A stretch of DNA of 64,000 nt from Toxorhynchites rutilus septentrionalis. Taxonomy: Eukaryota; Arthropoda; Insecta; Diptera; Culicidae. Shown piece after piece: positions 1 through 12,800 of the stretch. The translations under genes were made by a program, and so were the position numbers. Positions within the stretch are counted from its first letter, which is position 1. Each line of letters starts with the position of its first letter. Location of the stretch: NCBI RefSeq assembly GCF_029784135.1, contig NC_073745.1, positions 108,231,716-108,295,715 of the forward strand. Reading direction: 5' to 3'. The notes under the pieces are model-generated. The model saw only the letters and a program-made list of their open reading frames with translations. It had not been told where the DNA came from and did not search any database.

Positions 1-109
1 GTCAGCATAAGTGAGAGACATGAGTACCAACATAATGCCATAAAAAAAAAAAATATTTGTAACCCGCGTAAATTCGAAAGTCGCGATACTTTTTGAACAG
101 ACCTCGTAG

Positions 110-882
110 ACGTTGAGCTTGGGCTGGACGTTGATACCTTTGATTGTTCCAATCGCCGTTCAAGTTTTTCCTTGATGTTCAACTGCAGGGCATCGTCCAA
201 TGAATTTTTTCCTCCCGTTGTCCAGCTACTGAATCAATATCATCATCATCAAATTTGAAGTCAAGAACTATTTGAAATGTCTGCTTGATCAATGCAGTCC
301 GTGACGTTTGATAGAAGATGCCAAAGTCATAATTAAATGTATGACGACCACGAGCAGAATGATTATTATCCAGAGACGAACCAGCCTTCGGCTGAAAATC
401 TCTTTAAGAAAGAAAAAAAAAGAATGATTATTTATATAAGGGAATAAATCTGCATATAAGAAACGTCTTTCTGCAATTCTTCCAATCAGGGTTTCAAGCA
501 GCTGCTTCGAACTTTCTGATGGTCGCTCCGATAGCTGTTCTAGAATAAATTGCAATCTGACGTCAGTTTCATAAAGGGTGTATTTCTTCCGCAATAGCAG
601 TTCAACACCGACCAGAACTGATTCGAGGGCATTAATCAAGTCCATTATCGCTGTCAGTTCTTCATCGATGAAGCTTGTCTTGTGATAGACCATAGAACAC
701 AGATCATAGGTCATAGATCTTTTTGATTCTCGAGTAATATTTCAAAGCGGCATAAAGGCAAATATTATTTATGGCGTAAAAAAAATTACCGAAAATACCG
801 GTTATTGATTGTAAAATTACCGGTAATTCAGTAATGAAAAATGACACGACATTACCGGTAAAACGGGTTAACAATCCCTACC
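110..882 (-). mobile_element. hAT-type (BED-finger group) transposon relic with terminal repeat
   Basis: A minus-strand ORF at 714-289 contains LINALESVLVGVELLLRKK, LQFILEQL and LIGRIAERR, which match the middle of hAT/BED-finger transposases. Weaker homologous-looking sequence continues to about 110 with frameshifts. The sequence read from 882 on the minus strand starts TAGGGATTGTTAACCCG and holds several ACCGGTAAT motifs, compatible with an hAT terminus. A 52-bp retroposon (369-420) interrupts it. It is a non-functional remnant; the family assignment comes from motif memory. Confidence 0.5.
369..420 (+). mobile_element. Very short hairpin-tailed retroposon inside the hAT relic
   Basis: The insertion starts at CCAGAGACGAACC, contains CAGCCTTCGGCTG (a stem closed by a TTCG loop) and ends in an A-run. 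It is flanked by near-identical duplications of AGAATGATTATTAT. Removing it rejoins the transposase reading frame better. Confidence 0.6.
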
Positions 883-1540
883 TTCTATCTAGATCTTCTA
901 ACCAACGACAGCTTTTTTCAAAGCTCATCAAAAGCTAAACAAACTTTATCTAGAAACTGTAACAGATTCCAACAAGCGTATGTCAAGGTGCTAAAAATCT
1001 ATTTTTAGAACTTTAGTAAACTGGTTGTTAATTCGCATTTGTGTCAGGTCGAATAAACGTCACGTATACACATAGAAAAATCCTCGGTCGAAAACTACCA
1101 AATACATGCAAAATTAGTAAAATGTCCAATTTTTTTGTACATATTGTCAACAAACCCGCATCCCTACCAGAGATTAGTATATTTTACTCGATAACATTAG
1201 TAAGCTTGGATATTGTCATATCTGAAAACTGGTGAGAAAAGCGCGTATTAACCATTTTCATTGTTCCCATAAGGCAATACGGAGGTATAATAAGGATATA
1301 ATTCTGATACGTGCATTTTCGGCGAGAAAATGTAGCCGATATTGGGCTTTCGAATCATGGTTCTGCTTGACATATGTGTTTATTAGTACGGTCGAAAATG
1401 ACTATAGATTGGTAGTATTTACCAAAAAATTCGTTATATTTACTAATTATTTCTCTCAGTGTAGCTTCTATCGACATAATAAAACCTAAGATCATAAAAC
1501 TAATGGAATCAGCTAAACTAATCAAAATATGTTCGAGTAA
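883..1540. other. AT-rich intergenic sequence, nothing recognised
   Basis: Only short chance ORFs without family resemblance. Confidence 0.5.
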
Positions 1541-1559
1541 GGCCTTGTTCTCACTGCAG

Positions 1560-1636
1560 CGGGGCGTCAGCGTGGCTTGGGCGGGATGTGTTGGCTCGGT
1601 TAGACCTTGTTTACATGTCTCAAATATATGTTTTCC
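1560..1636 (+). mobile_element. 3' coding fragment of an I/LOA-group LINE
   Basis: Reads VLARLDLVYMSQIYVFLK, the same C-terminus as in the LINE tail at 22042. It is truncated by the TTAA element that follows; the LINE 3' end motif reappears beyond that element at about 4400. Confidence 0.6.
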
Positions 1637-1640
1637 TTAA

Positions 1641-4395
1641 GGTGAAGGTGGAAGGAAGCCATTGTAGCAGTATAGGTAAAAGCACGTGTTTTCATGGGGT
1701 AATAGTGTTCGTGAGACAGCAAATCACACAGCTTGTTTTAATTTTGGAACGTAAATAGATCAATTCTCTTACCAGACTGTGTGGCGCTTCACTGACACGA
1801 ATCTTAGAACACATTTGAAAAAAATAACAATTCAATACTGAAGTAAAATGTATGAACGATGTGTTCCGATGAACAATTGCAAATATAAATATATCTAGAA
1901 TCTGTATTTGCATATAAAGTAAAATTCTGATCATATGCGAGCGTAACATGAGTAAATTTTTAATAAATGAGTTCTATCGCACAGTAACTCGATGTTGATT
2001 CCTTAATATTCCTTAATATTTTCCTTCGTTGGTCGTATTTTTTTCACATATTCACGTTGGAGAGCCTCAACCATTCTCTTCGTTGACCGAGGCATTTTGA
2101 TTGAATGTAATACTTTTCCGTTTACTATTTTTGACAGCAAAGGCCGTCGTGTCTGTGCTTTCCGAGCTCTGCAATACAATTACCAATGTTTTTTTTCAAT
2201 TCATCGCATAAGCTTTGCGGAGCCGCTAATTCAAGATTTGTATATACAAAATTTCAACTTAAATCTATGTTTAGTAGGTTTTGACCGGTTACTCGCGGTT
2301 TACTCGAGGTTAGAAGGGCAACAACTGAACCAATGGGCCTGATCACGACCGTCACTTCACGGTGAAAACGGAGTGAATTGTATACAACTTTATTACGGCT
2401 GCCACCGTGTGTGTAGAATCCGGAAGAGTTCATCCGTCGTGACAACTTTGATGAATTCGGTGTTATTATGAATACCACTTTACTGTCATGTCACGGAGAA
2501 AAACAGGTATTTTTGTCACTTGTGTTTTAGATGGTGAAAGCTAGATGGTGAAAGCTAGTCACGCGGAATGGAGTAAGTTTAATTTCATATTTATTTAGCT
2601 TTTTTGTCAACATTTTGAATCTAGTCTTGTGTTTATAGGAAAGAAAAGATAAACAAACAGTAATTTACCCTCTTGGTGGCATTTTTAGACGAAATCCTGA
2701 CAAATCCGAAGGACGTAAATTTGATTTTTTGAACTCGGACGATTATAATGGTTGGTTATGTATAATATTGATTTGTTGATATTTTGAGTATTGAATAATA
2801 ACCGTGAAGTTTTTCCAACACTGTAGAGCAGGTTTTTGTAACTCAATCATTCGTATGATAGCTATAACGGACGATAGTTGTAAAGAATAAGGCCATTATT
2901 TTTTTTCATTTTTACGTAATAAATATTTTCAACGATATTGTTTTGAAGACATGTTTTTTTTCTATCATTGCAAAGCATTCACAAGATGCTGTTTTGAAAT
3001 TATTTTTTCATAATTTTGATATCCGTCTAAAAAAAATCTGTATCACTTTCTGCTTTTAGAAAATTACTTGAAATCCATCAGATGTTTTATATGAAGATTA
3101 TGTTTCTGACAGATGCTGTTAATGAGTTTCTGTTTAAATAATTAAATCAAACCTCGTGTCCCGTATATCAAGTTACACGAGAATAGGAATAATACAGGGT
3201 TGGAATTCAGAATTCCATATGAGAGTAGCTCTAATTATACTGATCGTGAGGTGGATAAATTCGGGTTTTCTAGGAGTTAAAGAAGGTATTGTTATTCAAC
3301 AAAATTGTAGAAATGGTTCTTACAAAATGATTCTAACCTTGACCTTTACTAAATGCTTCTCACTATTCAAACAAGTAAGACAGAGTTAAGAAAAAGAATA
3401 TGCGAGAAGTTCATTATTCTACGTAATAGTCATGTTTTATCTCTAGAGTAATTTATAGAAAAAAAAATATAACTTTCCCATATGTTCAACAACTACATTA
3501 TTCACGATCAACCAAGTATTCTTCCTCATCTTTGAACTAGCATTTGATTAAGCAAACTAACGCACCCATGAATCATGGGATGAGCCCGAATAGTTGACAT
3601 TGAAATACCGAATTATCGAGGTATAATCGCAAATTTGTCATTCTAAAACATACGTTTAATTAAATGGAATATTATCTCATACACTTAATAATTTTACCTA
3701 CATAATGTTTAAACGTCCGAGATTATGCAACAAACTTAACGAAATTATGCAACTGACATGTCTCTTATAGACGGGAATGAACTCTTTCACTTCACGGAGT
3801 TTATTTTTACACGCAACTGTCCGTGACAATGATGATAGACACAAAAAGATTAAGTGACGTGTAAGTGACGTGAAAGCGTACGTGGTAGTGATGTTTGTTA
3901 TCAGGCCCAATGTGAAAGTTGCTAAAACTTACATTATAGACCCATTAAACCTAAAAATAATAATTGTATTGATATCAACACAATTTTATTTTATTGATTT
4001 TTATGACATGGAACGCTATAACTCAGGAATAATATTTCATTTCTAGCTGTTTCGATGATGTTGTCTGGCATCAGTGTCGAAAAAATAACGATGCTTTCAC
4101 CAATACAAATAAAACCATTGCGGAAAATTGAAAAATGAAAATTTAACTTCCAGAGCACTAGCTCGAGTTTTCCGACGTTTTTCATTATACACTACGACGA
4201 CAGATGAAAATTTAATATCTTGTGAGTAATCGATTATAGTTTGGTTGATATTACTTGATAGAAAGTGTACGAAAACGATCATTTTCTACGCACTGTTTCG
4301 CAAAATTATTGATTATCGGGCGAGGGGTAAGGGAGGAAGATGAGAGAAGTGAGCGCCATTGTGGCAGCCATTTGTGGTTTCCTTTCACCTTCACC
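1641..4395. mobile_element. TIR element with TTAA duplications (2.75 kb)
   Basis: TTAA at 1637-1640 and 4396-4399 flank inverted termini GGTGAAGGTGGAAGGAAGCC (left) and GGTGAAGGTGAAAGGAAACC (right, read on the minus strand). Both flanks are LINE sequence, so it looks like an insertion into a LINE. TTAA targets are typical of piggyBac-type elements and some Aedes MITEs. No transposase is visible inside; 2275-2325 resembles the LINE 3' UTR in inverse orientation. The interior is otherwise AT-rich without recognisable genes. Confidence 0.5.
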
Positions 4396-4740
4396 TTAAA
4401 CCTATGTAACTGAACATGTTAAAAACGAACTAAAAAAGCCTTCTTTTACTGTTTCGAATCTCTGATTCGTTTGGCATTTTTCTCGATAATTATTGTTTCA
4501 TATCGCATACCTTCGATACATCTCGACAGTTTATTTAGTTTGGATAAGAATTACAAAAAAAAGTTGTTTTTTCAGTTTTGTGTGTCGAACAAAATAAAAT
4601 CGAGAAGAAATTTGTCAAAAACTATAGATTGTCTCGCCACTGTTCCATTGGTGGGTAAGAAGCTTTCAGCATGATTGTGAAGATCGAACTCGAACATGGC
4701 GGCTGATCCCACCGGTAACTGCATTCTGGCGACTAAGCCT
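4396..4740. other. LINE 3' end scrap and AT-rich spacer downstream of the NSUN7-like gene
   Basis: AACCTATGTAACTGA near 4400 matches the LINE 3' UTR end seen at 22465. Nothing else recognised. Confidence 0.45.
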
Positions 4741-4747
4741 GGATGAT

Positions 4748-4753
4748 TTTATT
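4748..4753 (-). promoter_or_regulatory. Candidate poly(A) signal of the NSUN7-like gene
   Basis: AATAAA on the minus strand, 76 nt beyond the stop codon. It is the first canonical signal after the gene, which suggests a short 3' UTR. Confidence 0.5.
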
Positions 4754-4828
4754 TCTGCGCTGCTGTCTTTATCGCTACAATGTAACAAACTGAAATGATA
4801 CAAAAAACAATATTGAATGTAGGCACAA

Positions 4829-6807
4829 TCAGCTTGAGTAATTTGGGATTTGGGTATACCTATTTTCCGAATTGTACTGTCGAAATTCCAGAATGCGAAT
4901 CGGGAGAGGGTATGGCAATCTGTTACAGTGACTTGCACGGAATCTCTTCGGTCCATCTAGAGGGGCATAATATCGTTTCAGTTTCAACGGAGCTAGAATG
5001 CATTCCTCGCAATCTTTCTTTATCATTCTAATCTGCCTACGAACGTATTCTATAGTATCTCGCCACCAGATTCGAGCACGTGGTGTTATATCTGCTGAGT
5101 GGAGGGACAGTTTTTCGTCGCTCAGCACCGAGAGGTTGTTCTCACTGCGTACGGCTGCATACTTTGGACACCACTCCTGGTATGGATCGAAGAACATGAA
5201 CTTATGCTCCACCGAAGACATCCGGTGGTGATGACTTCTTTTCAGCGACGCTTGCGTTGGTGTATTGAGACGACTGATTAATAAATCCATATTGCTGCCA
5301 CGTCGTTTAAGACGACGTTTTCGGGCTTCAATTTCCTGTGTGTCATAATCTTCGGATTTTTTCTCCGCACGTCTGGTGATTTTCACATTCGTTCTAGCTT
5401 CCTTTCCATTGTTGTCCCCGAATATTCCGCGAACTTCAGCTATTTTGATCAGATATTTCGAGTCCAGACGAATGACTTCCTTTCGTTTGATCAGCGATAA
5501 GAAAACGCCGTTATCCGTGAAGTCTAAACAATTGTCGCGGTTGGGGCAAAAATCCGGTATTTCTGCAGTTTCAAATTGATCGCTAGGTGGTACTTCAATC
5601 TCTTCTACGGATTGCTTCCGTGACTCACCGTCCGCTTCAAACTCATCCTCAGGTTCATCGGGCTTAGAAGCTTTGCTGGTGTCTTGTCGACCCATCAGTC
5701 TGTTCACCACTTGATTGCCAGCTGCTTCTGCTAAAGCGGCCAGTTCTCGTTCTTTCGTTGCTTGAAAATGAACGTCGTATGCTCTTTTATTGATATACTC
5801 GATCACTTTGTCCACCATGACACTGTTCTCGGTATCCACAATCGAATGTGTTTGGTAGAGGATAAATTGAACCTGAGGCCGGGACATGCAATGCTTCAGC
5901 GTTTCGCGTTGCTCTTCCAGAACCTTGGCAACTCGCTTTCTGCTCTCGTCCGTCATTTCCGATTCGGACAAAATCTCCAACATCGATAGATCGCCACCTC
6001 GACTACATATCAAATCGATTGGATCATTCACAGCAGAATACGAACTCGGAGGGTTGGCGAAAACGGCAACCACCCGTTCGATCATGGCAGCTCCATGCGC
6101 AATGTCCACGAAGTTTTCCGCGTACAGCTTCACGTTGTTCACACCCAGTGTGGCCATATACCTGCGGTACTCCTTCAGCTTGTTCCCGCACCCGAACGCT
6201 ATAAAGTTACGACAGCGTTTGCTGTTGGCCAGCAGAGAGGCCAAGTACGCGGTCGATCGTGGGGAAGAGATGTGCGTCTGCAGGACATCTCCGTTCAGCT
6301 GGTAAAACTCCAACAGATTGATGAATATCATCGGCCCAAGCATGAACGATCGATCCTGTATGATCATCTCGTGTCGTTGAAAAATTTCCGAACGCACGAA
6401 TTCGGTACGGTTTTCGGGATAAATTGCAATGACCTGCGGACACAACTTGTCCCATTTGTACCGTCCCACCGAGAGCGGTATGTAAAACCTCTCCTTCGGA
6501 TTGAACAGGTTCATTAAACTCGAACCCGATATAACGGGTTCCTCGATAAGATCGTATCCGATCGCCTTCAGACGTTCGTTTGCTTGGCCCTTGGTTTTTA
6601 TGCGGAATGTATTGATCCATCCGGTTATAATAGGATTGGACACGACAATGGCCACCTTGTCGTCCTGTAGATGCAACGGTAGTAATGTTATCAAACTGTA
6701 CGCACTGTTCTGGATACGAATGCGGGTGAGGGCAGCGGCAATCTTCACACTGTTACTTTCCAAGCAATTTTCGATTTCTGTGTTCGTAATATAGGTCATT
6801 AGTACAT
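4829..6807 (-). CDS. Nsun7: NSUN7-like gene, terminal exon 5 (SAM-methyltransferase-like domain)
   Basis: A 1979-nt terminal exon (659 codons plus stop). It starts VLMTYITNTEIENCLESNSV followed by KIAAALTRIRIQNSAYS, then the Rossmann-type region to about residue 600 of the full protein. After that comes an acidic linker (DEPEDEFEADGES) and a basic tail containing KRRLKRRGS. The pieces equivalent to the PCSG and TCS cysteine motifs are NPPSSYS and QTHS. The tail has no recognisable domain. The stop at 4829-4831 is followed 76 nt downstream by a poly(A) signal. Confidence 0.9.
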
Positions 6808-9800
6808 CTATTCGGGAAGAATCAATAGGACACTTTTACCCAACAGATCGGCTTCGTCAAATAACATTGTTTTCAAGATCACTTGCTCTGGCTCACGTTT
6901 GCCGAATTTTCTCAGATACATATCATAGAGGATGAGCCAAACACGAGTCGTTTCATATTCCAGCTAAAACGGCAGGATGCAGTAGAGACGAAAAAGGACT
7001 ATTTAGTTAAATAATCAAAAGAATTGTATGATAATAGCACAAAAAAGATGGTGTGGAATACAAGGTGCGCCAATAAGAATGTGAAAATGTTTGCCTCTTG
7101 TTTTTGAGTTATTTTGTCGATCTTTTCAGGGTTTGCTTTTTAGAGAGAACTCATCAATCATTAACCCTAATCTACATGGCGAATAACGTAAGATGACGAG
7201 TGACGTGAGGTAGCAATCTTTCTCGCTTTACTCTGAAAACATTCTTAGAGCCCCCGCAGACTGCATACTTTTTATCGACTGATAGTTTGGTCGGTTTCTT
7301 AATCAGTGCGGAGAGGGGTGCATGTGTGGTGCAGAAATTTTGCAAAATGAATGTGCTCCCGTGGCCGGATGGTTAGTGTTCCACACTATCATGCCGGGGG
7401 TTCGGGTTCGATTCCCGCTCTAGCCGGGACATTTTTCTTCAAAGAAAATTCTTCCGACTTGCACTGTGGTCACGCGTATTCTAGAGCTTGCCACTCCAGA
7501 GTACATTCAAGACGTGTTATTCGGCATAGAAATCTCAACCAAGTACTACTAATAAAATTGACGCAAGTAATGCTACGTTGAGAAGGCAAAAGTTCCATTG
7601 AAAGATGTGCCCGGTATCTTTGAAAAAAATAAGAAAGAGTCGGGAAAGACGGACACTTGAAGGGAAAGATTATGTTGAATAGTACTATTTTTTTTGTAAA
7701 TCGTTTATTGTTATAGGCTCAGTTATATAAATTTGATAAAGCCAAATTCTAAATTTATTTTTAATTCTAAAGCGTACTTACAATTAACTTACTCTACGAT
7801 AAATAGGATGGGGATTTGATCAAATTCGAGGTTAGTAGGGTGACATATTTTTATCATAGAGAGGATGCGACATAAGGAGATTTGAACAATTTTGATGGTT
7901 ACACACGGAGATCGATAGTTTTGAGGAAAAGATAGGTTCAGTCTAACTGAGCCAATACATCTCGCACCGGCACAATGGGTTGTTTCCAACCCGCACAATG
8001 GGTCCAAAGAGGGTTTTCTAAACTCAATCGGGCTACAAGATACACCTCGCAGGACCAAACAACATGCTCAATGTCGTGATAACCTTAACCACAAACGAAT
8101 GCGAATGAAGTCCCGACTGAAGTACAGACGTTTAAAACATGGTATGAGGTTAAGCTTGGGGTGAATCTAGTTGAAGATGATTTGACGCTGATAAGTATTC
8201 TAATAAAATCATCAACATTAACGGCAATATAAGTGGCAGATACATCGCCTTTTTCAACAAGATGAATAAATGTTTGAAAGGTCATCAACTGATGTCTCTG
8301 GTTGAAAGCAACCATAGTTTTAAGCATCGGGTTTCAGTTAAATCCCGTAGTACAATAGGTGTCCTTCTTGTGAAAGAAAATAAGAGCGCAATCCTTAAAA
8401 GAAACTAAGAATGCTCTCGATAGAAGGTCCAAGAGAAAGAAATCGTGTACCCTGCTCAAGCAATTAAGCATCAGGTTCACCGATGAAATCACAAAAACTC
8501 TTCAATTTTCCGACACGAATCGTGTAAGATATGAAGAAATTTTACAACGGAGCTTTGAATATCGATTGCAGGTTGAAGAAAGTTATGTGAAATCTCTGCG
8601 AATACAACAATGAAAATCCCAATTCTGCATCAGATGCTCATTCGAATAAAATTATTGAAAATAATGATAGTGGAATATTAAGGGATATAAGAATTTTTGG
8701 TATACTCAAAATATGGTACAGACTCATAAAAAGACGGGACAATCAAAATCGGTCGAAAAAACGGTACTGTCCCCCTAAAAAAGGTACGTTTGGTCAGCCT
8801 ACCTAATACTTAGTTCAGATTTATATGCAAATAACACGCCTTGAATGTATTCTGGAGTGGCAAGTTCTAGAATACGTGTGACTACAGTGTAAGTTGGAAG
8901 AAATTTCTTTGACCAAAAATCCCCGACCAGAACGGGAAACGAACCCGGATCCGATAATGTGTGATGCTAACCACTCGTGCACGGAAGCACCTAAACGTGC
9001 ATGGTCAAAATCATTAGAGATATCGGCTATATGCCCAAAAATTACAAATAGAGACTGATTAGCTTTAGTTCTGATGTAGGACGTAAAGTTAATAGATTAC
9101 ACGGATTGGTTTTTGTCATCTCAAAATTTTGAAAATTACCCAGAGAAAGTAATTTAATTTTGATAATGGTAAGCGTTAAATGAAAGAATAATGTTCTGCA
9201 GAGCTAATTAGGTTGAAATATATAAATTAGCAACATTAGAAACATCTTTTTATTGCTGTAGAAAATGACGCTTTCTCTGTGGCGGGAACAATAAACACAT
9301 CTTCAGGGACAAAATTATCAATGTGAATCAAATTATCCGTATCGAATGAATTTTCTAAGTAAAGGTGTAACAAGTATTGTACAGGAGGTTAAAAAAAATC
9401 GTGAGCGAAAACAATGTCTAGTAATGATTCTTTTCGCGTTTTTTAAGAGCCATTATTGGGAGAAAACGCAACCTGCCATATATTTGTGGGCCTGGCAGAT
9501 ATTTTTAATTTCGTTGCTGGAGGAAGTCGTTTGGTCGTCGATGGTAATTTAATATATTAGGCTGTCAAAAAAGTCCTGCGATATTTTTTTTAAATTTTCA
9601 TTTGTTCATAAAATTAGTTACAATCATCTGTTTTAAGTCAAATATGCACCGTTTTGTTCGATGACTTGTTCCCAACGAGATGCCAACTTCATAATACCCC
9701 TGTTATAGAAGCTCGCTTCCTTATTGGCAAAAAACTCGGATAGCCAATTTTCACAGGCCTCTTTTGTGGCCAACTTCTGACTATCTAGCTCGTTCGCCAT

Positions 9801-12800
9801 GGACAAAAACAGGTGGTAGTCACTTGGTGCAAGGTCCGGACTATACGGCGGATGTAAAAGAACCTCCCATCCGAGCTCCCGGAGCTTCTGGCGCGTCACC
9901 AAAGAGCCTGGCGTTGTCCTGATGTGTAGCCTGGCGTTGTCCTGATGGAAGACAATGCGGCCTCTGTTTATCAAAGATGGCCTCTTCTTCATAAATGCTA
10001 CCTTCAAGCGGTCCAGTTGTTGGCAGTACAGGTCCGAATTGAGCGTTTGGCCATAGGGAAGCAGCTCATAATAGATTATTCCTTGACAATCCCACCAAAC
10101 ACACAGCAGAACCTTCCTGGCCGTTAATGAGGGCTTGGCCACCGTCTGAGCCGCTTCAGCGGGCTTCGACCACGACCGTTTGCGCTTCACGTTGTCGTAA
10201 GTGACCCACTTTTCATCGCCAGTCATCATCCGCTTCAGAAACGGGTCGATTTTGTTGCGATTCAGCAGCGATTCACATGCGTCGATACGGTCAAAGATGT
10301 TTTTTTTGCGTCAACGTGTGTGGCACCCATACATCGAGCTTCTTTGTGAATCCAAGCTTCTTCAAATGGTTAATAACGATTTGATGATTTATCCCCAGCT
10401 CTTGGCCGATGCTACGGCTGCTACTATGCCGGTCTTTCTCGGCTAATTCAGCTATTTTTTCGCAAATTTCAACGACAGGCTTTCCGGAGCGTAGCGCAAC
10501 TTCGACGACCTCTACACCAGAACGAAAACGTTGAAACCATCGTTGTGCGGTGGAAATGGAAACTGTATCGGGTCCATAAACTGCACAAATTTAATTGGCA
10601 GCTTGAGATGCATTTTTGCCTTTGTCATAGTAGTACTGTAAAATATGTCGGATTTTCTCTTTATTTGGCTCCATATTTGCGACACTATAACTAACGAACG
10701 ACTTAGCCAAACAAAACACTGTCAACGACTATATTATAGAGCGCCTCAAAAAAAAAAATACCTTTCCAACAAGCTATAGTATGACTCGATACAATGAATA
10801 CAACTAGAACTACGCGCTTACAACGACAGCTTAGTGGAAGGAAATGCAACGCGCTGATATGAGGATTTCAGGCACGGTTGATAATCAACGGCTCAATCTC
10901 CATCCTGAGCCGTTGAAGCTATTCAAGGTACCAGGTTTCATTCATTTTCGATGAAAGGTTACAATATTCTTGACCAATATCTTAATTTATAAACATAAAC
11001 GACTATACAAATCGAGCGTCAGTAAGGTTCAGCGTTATGATCATATTTTTCAGTATCACTAACAAAAGCAAATTTCTTATTGTTAGGGCAATTCGTCCAA
11101 CTTTTGAGGTCCACTTTTCAAGGGTTCTGGTAAAAAGATTCAGGAGTTCTTTTACTAATGATTATATACGGATCCGAAGTATGTAACATAACCATGCCAA
11201 CAATGTTTAAAAATAATTTCCATTCAATGTTCGAAAATTTACAACTTCCTGAGCATGCTAATCTCAATGAAGGCACTCTTATTCGATTTTGAATTGTGTG
11301 TCAACGGGATAAATAAACGGTTCCTGAAGTGAAAGCTAGCTTTACTAAGCTCCACTCTATCACTACGTATTCCCTTTTTATAAACTACAAAAGAATTCGA
11401 GAAAAAATTGCACTCAAAGTACAGTTGAAAAACAAACGGTTTGTTTAACTGCCGTAGAAGTGACCATAGGAATACATTTCAGAACGAAACAACGAAGGCT
11501 GCCTATAGGTCATAGGTTTAGCGTCCGGAAGCTATTACTGCAATCTAAAGAAAGATTTTGGCGAATCTAGAGTACAGTCCATACGAAAACTGAATTTTAT
11601 GCGCAGCTCCTTAACGAAATTCCCTTTGCTGATACTTCTCGCACCTCGTTCCGCGCGATGTCGGTTATGATCCTCTGCGTGCTCCTTTTGGCACAAATAG
11701 AGTAGTGCGGGGCAAAAGCACGCATTGGACTTTTTAATGGGATCCACAAGAAGAAAACTGATTTGAAGAAATGCACTCCAGAAATGCTGTCGAGCCGACA
11801 GACAGAGAGGGAATCTCGAAGCGTTGGATTGCGGCAGTCCTCGGTATTTCTGAATCAGCTCTGAGGAAGAGGCTCATATCAGTAAGTGATTTATGATTTG
11901 AATCTTCCTTTAATGATATTTCTACTTTTGCTGGGATGTGCCAGCGAGCACCGAGGGCGGTTCAGACCAGTATTTACGAGTGAGCAGTCTGAGAATCTGG
12001 CGAACCATTGCAGAGCACTGGACAAAGTTTTCTATGGCATGACTCTCAAAGATTTGAGGCACCTGTCGTTTGATTTTGCGGAAGCCACAACCTCCAGCAC
12101 GAATTCAACCAAGTTGCAAAACTGGTAGGAAAGGATTGGGCTTCTAGCTTCATGAGGAACCATAGCCTCAAACCCCAAAAAAGCGCAACGAAACAACAGG
12201 GCTCCAAGGCAAAGCGTTGGAATCCTCAAAACCGAAATCCAAGATGAGGAAGAAAAATAAACAATTGCTTCAAAATTATTCAGAATGAATTTCAAATGAA
12301 AATTGTTTTTATTTTTACCATGCGTTCAATTCAATAACGGTTAAGTTTCGTTTATGTTTGTGTTTTCACAATGAACTTCAAATAAATATTGTTTTGTTCA
12401 ACAATGAGTTTCAAATGAATCAAGTGAAGGTAACTATGTATTTATAAACTGTCCGTTCCTCACGATTTAACTCAAGAATGGAGTAACGGATTTAAACAGC
12501 TAGTCTGTTAATAAAAAGAATTCTGTTTCTAATGTTGGACATTTTCAGGTATCTATTATTTATTGTTACAAGTTTTTTTTTGTTACACGTTACCTCAGAA
12601 GTACAATTCAATAAATGCGCACTTTTGCCCCGTACGGTGCGCACCTTTGCCCCCACTATGGGGCAAAAGTACGCATTAGTCATTTTGTATTAAAAAAGGG
12701 TTTTTGTTCAACTACAAACGAAACTCGAGAAATTATTGTACTACGTTTCGAAGGTAATGTATATAGTTACAATTTGGTTAGCAAACTGAATTTTATTTCA

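Noticed and set aside
6095..6517. 140-codon plus-strand ORF
   Set aside because: It lies opposite exon 5 of the NSUN7-like gene and is a shadow of that coding sequence; so are the other plus-strand ORFs at 5000-6794.
7350..7425. tRNA gene
   Set aside because: A and B boxes are present, but the sequence continues into a SINE body repeated twice more in the window and no acceptor stem closes after the B box.
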